A DNA stretch of 64,000 bases from assembly GCA_964035545.1 (NCBI GenBank), contig OZ037768.1:11550741-11614740 (forward strand), read 5' to 3'. The position numbers and the translations under genes are program-made. The stretch is from Bugula neritina (Eukaryota > Bryozoa > Gymnolaemata > Cheilostomatida > Bugulidae). Of this stretch, positions 50,481 to 64,000 are shown one piece after another. The stretch's first letter is position 1; every line of letters starts with the position of its first letter. A model generated the notes under the pieces. That model searched no databases. It saw only the letters and a list, made by a program, of their open reading frames with translations, and was not told the DNA's origin.

Positions 50481-51573
50481 TAAGTTGTCCTTAGAGGCTT
50501 TCCTATAGACATTCCTGTTGCTACAGAAGTTCTACCTCAACTGAGGTAATAAACTGAGATAATAATATTTATCACGAATACTAAAATAATGAAATGTAAG
50601 GGTAGCTCAAACTGCAAGTCTAAAAGTAAGTCAAGCTGTAAAATTAAAATAATAAATATAATTATAATAAATTCAAATTGTTATTGAAATTATATGATTA
50701 TTATATTTAATAATATTATATTTATTGATTACCAATTCATCATGTCATTATCAATGTAATTTCCATTAATACTCCCATTCATTCAAATTAAATGTAGTGT
50801 AAGTGTTATGCTCAGAAGTTAGAGTTCGTTTAGTTTATAGTTATACTTATTTACTGTTGAGTTGTCAGATCTTATCTCATTTAAGATTTTACTTTTACTT
50901 TTTGTGTTACTAATTTTTTCCTTTAGTTATCGGGTTTTTCAGAAAGCCTGGAACTTATTAGAGCAAATAGGGCTGGGACTTTAGCCCTTAACTTTTATTT
51001 TCACTACAATTTTTGTTCAAAATAAATACTATATTCAATTGTTATTATGCAATTAACAACATCATGCGAAATCGGTAAGCTACAAAGTGATACAATGAAT
51101 AACTGGCATATTCTATTAAAAAAAAAACATTTTTTTGGGAAACTATACTACTTTTAATTAGACTTCAATGTTATAGGATAAAGCATAATCAATCAATCTC
51201 AGCTCCTGGCACTAACAACTAATAAATAACATTACCCAGATCAGTATAAATGTGAGATTTGTAAAATATTTGTACATAAATTATTTAAGAGCAATAAACT
51301 TTAGTTATTGTTGATTGTAGTTGGGTCGAAGCTACATTTCTTTGTTCATATTGATTGCTATTTACTAAGTTTTCAAATTCAAGGGAGTAAGGAATAAATG
51401 AAGGATCACTTGTTCTCATACAGACGTCACAAATCTAATTTATATCATACCATTGAGGGCCTGTGTTAAGAATAAATAAGTAACTGCGATAGTATTTGTA
51501 ATTATTTCTATATATTATGTTATTTATTACCAGTTTGTATTGATTAGGTTTACTTTGGGCTTGAGCAGTCAAG

Positions 51574-54500
51574 ATGTCAATAAATCAGTTAGGTGCTGCA
51601 GGTAGGTGTGATTATTAATAACTGAAATACAAACTCAATATGATATTTTAATCCTTTTTTTATAGTTGTGTAATTTTTTAGTCTCACCTAAAACAAATTA
51701 TGACTGAATTTATCTCAAATTAATCTTCACATGTTTCCTCCTTTAATTGTCTTATGCTTTTAAAAGTAACCAAACAATCTGATTTAAAACCTTAGATTAA
51801 TTTATATATATTATGCAATAAAACTTTTTTTCCTAACCGTTAGAAAAAGTTAAATTACTTGTATTTTATAATTAATATTTTTTAGAATTAGACTCTTCTA
51901 ACTTTGCTATATATTTAAGAACTTTGTGTTCACCAACATTTTATGCACCCCAGTATGTGTAACGATTTCTAATTGGGTTAAATTTCAATCATCTATCAAT
52001 ATACTATATATTGCAAGATGTCACCATGTACAGTATTTTCTTGTATTACCAACTTGTTCAAGTTTACCAGACTATAATTGAATGAAAATTTGTCCCTGCA
52101 GCAGATCCGCTCATTCACTGCTATATGATGACATTTATTTAGTATTGGGTATATTTTTCAGTTAAAAATGATTTTCTAATCTGCATATAAAATTATTAAT
52201 TTCTAATAGTTTGTGTTTTGTAAAGCAGGAGGTGACAATATAGGGGTAGATGATGATGACCCAAACTTTAACACACCACCAGAGAGTTTAGAAGATCTGA
52301 GACTAGAGCTGTCTCCAGATATAGACTCAACTGAAGAATATATTAGAAGGAATCAGGAATGGATAGCCAAATCTGAAGGTTGGAGGTTTTACATCTGAAT
52401 TTAAAGTAACTAAAATATAGAATCCAAACAAATGTTTTTGTTTCACTTTCATAACAAACTTTTTTCTGAAATATAAGTTTGTCTTTTAAAGCATATTTTA
52501 CACTGTTGCAGTTGAGTTGGTCCTTCATTTATAATCGTTTTGATTTGTAAACTTACAAAGTAATATTTTTATAGCATCAGTGCGAGAATTGAAAGCAACT
52601 GTGAAAAGTTTGATTGGTCAGACCAGCTCCCGCAAAGCAGGTTGGTACTTGTTGGTGGTCGAACTATAGTGATAGCTTTCCAGACTCTCTCTGTATCTAT
52701 AGTCAGTTAGTTTCTGTTTTGTAATCATGATCATGAAAGAGTCATTGTTTGACTAACAGAATTACAGAACAGAACCCTTCAAATGAGACAGATGAAAAAG
52801 GAGATTGAAGAAATCAGTATGGAGGCAATAGAGAAGGAAGAGGAGGAGCTAAAGAAGTTAATAGTCGTTGAGACTGAGAGACAGAAATCTCACAGTGACA
52901 CTGATCAACCAGGTTGTTAGTTGTAAAGCTTGTATAAGGATAGTCAATATAAAGTTCAATGTCTGCTAAGTTGTTCATGTGGCTGTTCTAGATTTGATAG
53001 TTGCCTTCATGTTTGTTTGGAAAGCAAATTGATTCTATAGTAAATGTTTTAAATAATAGCAATAATTAAGATTTGGCAAGTCAAGTATAGTTATTATATG
53101 AACAAATATATTCTACATCAATTTGCATGTAATGGGTTTAACTGAAGCTTAGAACAACAAATTTTATTTTATAGATGTGTTCAACACATGCTGGCTTTTT
53201 GAAAAAAATTTGCCGAATTTTTACAAACAAAAGTTTTTAATAATCTAGAAACTTTATTTATCATGTATATATTTTTTATGTTGTAACTAGTGAAATATGT
53301 CAGTTGACTCTAATAAAATAGTTTCACCACTTTTTACTCTTGCTGGTAAAAATACCTTTTTTCTAAGCATTTTTTCTGTCACTTATTCACATCTAATCAT
53401 TTTTGCTGTGCCAGCAAGATTTAATTGGCTGGTGTCCTTGCTCATCACTGATGTCGGTCAAGTAACGCATGTTTAAAACTGTATTACAGGAAATTTTGCA
53501 AAGCTTGAGGAATTGAAGCTCAAGTTGGATGCCTATAAAGAGCATTTGGGGTTGGAAATTGATGTTCCTTCACAAGGTATAAGTTCTATTGTTAGCATCC
53601 ATCTTTATAGTATAGTCCGCAAAAGACCACAGAAGTTATATGTGGGTAATGTTTATTGCGCAATATAAAATCAGATGAATCGAATGGATTTTTGCCTGCA
53701 TATACTTTCATGGGAAGACAACTTACAAATTACAACTGCCCGTCCACAATTTAGGCACTTGAAATTCAGTAAATAAGATGAGGATAGGAACAGCTCATAC
53801 AGTTTGACGGTTCAATTTATGTACTTCTGAAGTAGTTCGGAAAAAGAGATAGTTGTTATTTTAAGAGGAGTGATAGACCTGAGAGTGCATGAAAATAGCG
53901 CATCTGCCCTCAACTTATAAATTAAATTTTGGAACTATAAGTAGTGAAATTTATTTAATATTAAAATATCGTATTTGTCTACAAACACCTAACGTATGAT
54001 TGTTTGCTATTACAAATTGGTGTAATATGAACTAGACATAAGTTGTGGAAGAAGTTGAAAAAATTTTACCATTATAATTTTCATGTGTTGTTAAAAATTA
54101 AGAGACTCACTAATACTCAGTATGCTTTTTACACTGTACAAATATATGGGTAAAAACAGCAAAACCTGCAAAAGGTATTAACAAGCTTTCACAAAGCATT
54201 TTACGCTAACAGCAGTAGAGTTTCAAAATATAACCAACCAAGAAACTAATTTAAGCCTCTATTTTACTACACATCTACAACTTTTGCCCTCCTTTCCCAA
54301 ATATATATAAATAATATATATTTTTCTTAAAGCTAATGTTTCTAATGGAGCTTTCATTCCAAGCTTTGTAGTTATATAAAAATTCACCAAGCATAATTTT
54401 ATCCAATTTTGTTTTCTTTGAACACTATCAACTTATTCTATCTGTTTAAGGAGGATGGATTGAATTTATCTTCACCAGAATTGATACCGAGTCCACAAAT

Positions 54501-54811
54501 GCTACTCACAGCATCAAGCTTACTGTAGATAACGAACATTATAAATGTGGGTATTTTGTATCCAGATCTTCAGCAGACTAATATGCCATGATTGCTTTCA
54601 AGGAAATATTAGTTTTCAAACATTTTCTTTTGCAAATATTACTAGTTCAGTTTTTCATGCGGTCATTCTAATTTTTGCAGGCATCTCATGTGACCCGCAA
54701 GTTCCAAAATTACAAGACCTCCTTCAGCAACTCAACACTCACCATGACCTTCACCAGTTTATGACTGAACTCCGTACGGAGTTTAAAAATATAGCCAACA
54801 AAGAAAATTAA
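51574..54811 (+). CDS. SPC25: SPC25, NDC80 kinetochore complex subunit
   Basis: SPC25 pairs with SPC24 to link the NDC80 complex to the inner kinetochore. Exons: 51574-51601, 52229-52378, 52575-52640, 52760-52912, 53490-53576, 54451-54546, 54681-54811, giving 236 residues (human 224). The N-terminal half is acidic and unlike the human sequence. Residues about 60-140 form a charged coiled coil (ELQNRTLQMRQMKKEIEEI and onward). The C-terminal globular domain is recognisable: YKEHLGLEI, IEFIFTRID, then HYKCISCDPQV and LHQFMTELRTEF, aligning with YKDRLGLEI, LQFIFTNID and the final helix of human SPC25. All six introns are phase 1. Naming rests on the C-terminal third. Confidence 0.85.
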
Positions 54812-54979
54812 TCCATTCTCATTTTACTATGTTTTCTTCCACAATTTCACTAAATTTATATATATTAATTTATATATATATATTGATAATGATATATTTA
54901 TAGTTCGCTACTGTGTTTTTGTTTTTCTAGTGCATAAAATATAATTCTAAATAATATTATGTGGTATTTTTTAATAATT

Positions 54980-54985
54980 TTTATT
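54980..54985 (-). terminator. Poly(A) signal of RPL27
   Basis: Minus-strand AATAAA 23 bases after the RPL27 stop, giving a very short 3' UTR as is usual for ribosomal protein genes. SPC25 ends about 170 bases away on the other strand. Confidence 0.65.
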
Positions 54986-55007
54986 GTGAACAAATGATAC
55001 AAAATAA

Positions 55008-56613
55008 TTAGAATCTTAGTTTCTGGAAAAACCATTTGTTTTTTCCAGTTTTGTATCGTTCTTCAAATCTGGCTTTAGCTTCCCTTCTAGCTCGGCGCCT
55101 TTTTGATGGATCTTTGAATGCATCTTTATTGACAGCAGCTTTGTCCAAAGTGACATCTACTGAGTATCTAGGAAGTTGAATCAATTATAATTGTGAATCA
55201 GCATACTTTCCATACAGTTTTGTGGAAGATACTTTAGCAAATGCAATACTTGTTCAGGAATTGGTTACATATCTGCATACGAATCACCTATGCTTCAATA
55301 CATGGAAAAGCATTCATACACAGAACTTGGTATATACACAAAATATGCTTGGTATAGTTTAATGTAAAAGAACTCAACACATCTTTCTGCTTGGCAGACA
55401 AACTAGCAAGTTATTTAAAAATCAGGCAGACATGACACATTAGCAGGCTAAGCCTTCAGTATAAAAAGGCTATTCTTTTGGAGCATTGCGTGTTGCCTTA
55501 AAATGAGGTACTGCTGAGGAAGAAATCTGACTAGCACATCAAATTTTAATTAGCAATAGGTGAACAAGAAAAACTTTGCATAACATAGAAATGATGCTGA
55601 GGACAACTGTCCATCTGCTTAAGTTCTAGAGAAAAAGTTGAAGGGTCCATACCCTTACCAAAGTCCAAGAATAACTATATGCAAGAGAAAACTGAAGTCC
55701 AACTAGTACAAATGGAAGTCCAACTAAACTTGCAGGTAATTCTGTTGGCAGCTTACCTTGTGGGCATAAGATGGTTATAGTTGTATACACGGACAAATGT
55801 CTTTATTTTAGATCTTTGCTTGAGTTTTTTCTTACTCATACTTTTTGTCACAATTCTGGGGTATCTGTCAATTCCAGCTACTAAAGCATGTCCATAGGGC
55901 TTTTCAGTACTACCTTCATCGTAGTTCTAAAAAATAGATGCATCTTTATATACAGTGTATATAAAATTTAATTGAACGCTCGTAATCTATTGGTGCATTA
56001 TATTTATAGTATGATATACAATCTTAAAATTTTCAACTAAGGAGCTTTCAGCCTAACTTTCTACTTTTGTAAGTGAATAACAAAAGCATATTGCCATCGC
56101 AAACATCTATATAGGAAACTTAGTTGTGTAGAAAAATGAACGAACTTATTTTAATAACATTGAAAGGGCTTTGTGTTTTACTATTTTTTGCCAAATAAAT
56201 TGTAGTACAGTTAACATTGTGATACTTGGTCGACTAAGTTATTTTAAAAATGAAACAGAAGATTTTTAACATTGGTTTAAATCCCAACTAAAGGGTGCAA
56301 AGGCAGTACAAATGCTAAATCAAATTGAAACTAAAATTTTTCAACAATATGTTTTCTATTTTATTCGCAGTACCATTACTATTACTACTGATGAATTTTC
56401 AAAAGTAGTTCATCAAAATTTACAGGTCACTAAAACTCGAGTCTCAGGATGACCATCAACATACAAATGACATGCGTATCACTACGGCTACTAAAACTAG
56501 AACTGTCCAGCTGATCAGTGGGTGTAACTTACCTTGACTATCACTGCTTTTCGCCCTGCAAACCGTCCGTTTAGAACTAGCACAACTTTGCCACTCTTCA
56601 TAAACCGACCCAT
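55008..56613 (-). CDS. RPL27: 60S ribosomal protein L27 (eL27)
   Basis: Component of the large ribosomal subunit. Minus-strand coding exons: 56613-56533, 55926-55757, 55167-55008, giving exactly 136 residues as in human. Clear matches: [63 protein letters not shown] and the end [16 protein letters not shown]. The coding start lies five bases inside an exon whose acceptor is at 56619-56620, so there is an untranslated first exon (about 56879-56855, donor GTTAGT). That exon would begin CTTTTTCTC, a 5' terminal oligopyrimidine start, which is the usual mark of growth-regulated translation. I looked in its introns for box C/D snoRNAs and found none convincing. Confidence 0.98.
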
Positions 56614-56854
56614 GATGGCTAAAAGAATAATCAACTTTGAATATATTCACAATGACCATCACCCAGTGAGCGAGCCACCAACAACTAGATATTGCACCAA
56701 TATTGTTTCACAACAATACAAACAGTTTTTAAAAAAGTAAGATATTTAAAAACATAAATATAGAAAAAATTTATTGTTTGGTAGATGATTTCGATTTCTA
56801 TGCACATAGATGGATTGGGATAGAAAATTTAGGCAAGTATTATTACTTACTAAC

Positions 56855-57206
56855 CAGGTATAGAGTTGACGAGAAAAAGAATTCCTTCACGCGAGATTTA
56901 ATTTGTTGGAGTCGCTACATGACCTTTATTTGGTGATGTAATTCAAAGTCCAAAATAGCAACTGAGTGTGACCTACAATAATTATACCGATGCTTTACAC
57001 AGTGCAATTTTTAAGCTTTGGCTATCGGCATTTTCTTGGTCTATTTTACTAATATTCGACGGATCGAGTCGGACTGAGATTGAGAAATATTCAATAGTTA
57101 TTGTAATCATATGTTAACACGATTTAGACAGCTTTTCTAGATTTCACAGACTATTAATTTATAAAGTTCTTTTTTGTTTTGAACGCATTAGAACAAGTTA
57201 TATAAA
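56855..57206. promoter_or_regulatory. Shared bidirectional promoter, RPL27 (-) and RAB2 (+)
   Basis: The RPL27 TOP start (C at 56879, minus strand) and the RAB2 ATG (57207) are about 330 bases apart, head to head. The minus-strand sequence around the start reads AATTCTTTTTCTCGTC. I see no TATA box in a convincing position for either gene. Confidence 0.55.
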
Positions 57207-63704
<6,498 letters not shown>

Positions 63705-64000
63705 ATAACTATATCTAGTCAACCATTCTAAAAGTGTAAGTGTTGTTTACACCAAAATTACTTGAGTATTAGTATTTACTTTAAGAATTTAATATATTTT
63801 GTTTCCCATTGTATAACTTGCCAGCAAAGTATTTCAGCTGCCAACTTATCTGTTCAATGACCCTGTAGTACAAGATATTTGAGTATTGCGTAAAATAACA
63901 TCTTGTGACTTGATCACTCATTAGGAAGAATTGGTTTTCTAGAAATTTTCAAAGCACACATGTATTGCATAACAAGTGTGATGTAAGCTCATGTGCAGTT
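63705..64000 (+). other. RAB2 3' UTR
   Basis: AT-rich sequence after the RAB2 stop. I see no canonical AATAAA before the window ends. Confidence 0.6.

Larger units (their letters stand above)
47993..51573. other. Divergent intergenic region between CATIP and SPC25
   Basis: Holds the CATIP upstream region, a tract of ATAATGATTATCATTATG words (48780-48945) that is rich in inverted repeats, a decayed retrotransposon (49800-50480) and the SPC25 upstream region. No intact gene recognised. Confidence 0.6.

Noticed and set aside
55168..56532. snoRNA in RPL27 introns
   Set aside because: Searched both strands for C (TGATGA) and D (CTGA) boxes at suitable spacing. None were paired convincingly.

Overview
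This window is nuclear DNA from a multicellular animal. It is AT-rich, and its genes are split into short exons with standard GT-AG introns of 0.1 to 3 kb. The gene set (RP2, CATIP, SPC25, group III phospholipase A2, an SH2/WW signalling pair) is metazoan and points to an invertebrate with cilia. I cannot place it in a phylum from the sequence alone. All exon models below were built by hand from splice consensus, reading-frame continuity and similarity to known families. Each complete model closes in frame from ATG to stop.

Layout, left to right: (1) 585-1854, + strand, the last three exons of DCAF13/SOF1, whose 5' part lies outside. (2) 1.9-7.9 kb, intergenic, with low-complexity sequence and a short inverted-repeat transposon. 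(3) 7908-17559, +, a 15-exon SLC44A1-type choline transporter. (4) 18574-19882, -, RP2, tail-to-tail with the transporter, with one GC-AG intron. (5) 22180-28714 and 30006-35842, +, two tandem paralogous genes coding for SH2 domain, proline-rich linker, CxCG motif and WW domain. I know no vertebrate protein of this build. (6) 37936-41889, -, a secreted group III phospholipase A2 with signal peptide and furin site. (7) 43974-47992, -, CATIP, with an extra copy of its exon 2 stranded downstream at 42590-42687. (8) 49.8-50.5 kb, a decayed non-LTR retrotransposon. (9) 51574-54811, +, SPC25. (10) 55008-56613, -, ribosomal protein L27. (11) 57207-63704, +, RAB2, head-to-head with RPL27.

The genes belong to unrelated processes: ribosome biogenesis and translation (DCAF13, RPL27), membrane lipid and traffic (SLC44A1, PLA2, RAB2), cilia (RP2, CATIP), kinetochore (SPC25) and tyrosine-kinase signalling (the SH2/WW pair). 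This is an ordinary animal gene neighbourhood, not an operon. The repeat content includes a tRNA-derived SINE family (three copies), two different MITEs, several minisatellites, a 142-bp hairpin, and tracts of degenerate tri/hexanucleotide sequence that lie beside the start of several genes.

The most unusual content is the SH2-WW gene pair. Next are the stray CATIP exon, a minisatellite that repeats a 3' splice site, a candidate 18-nt microexon in SLC44A1, and the long hairpin upstream of RP2.
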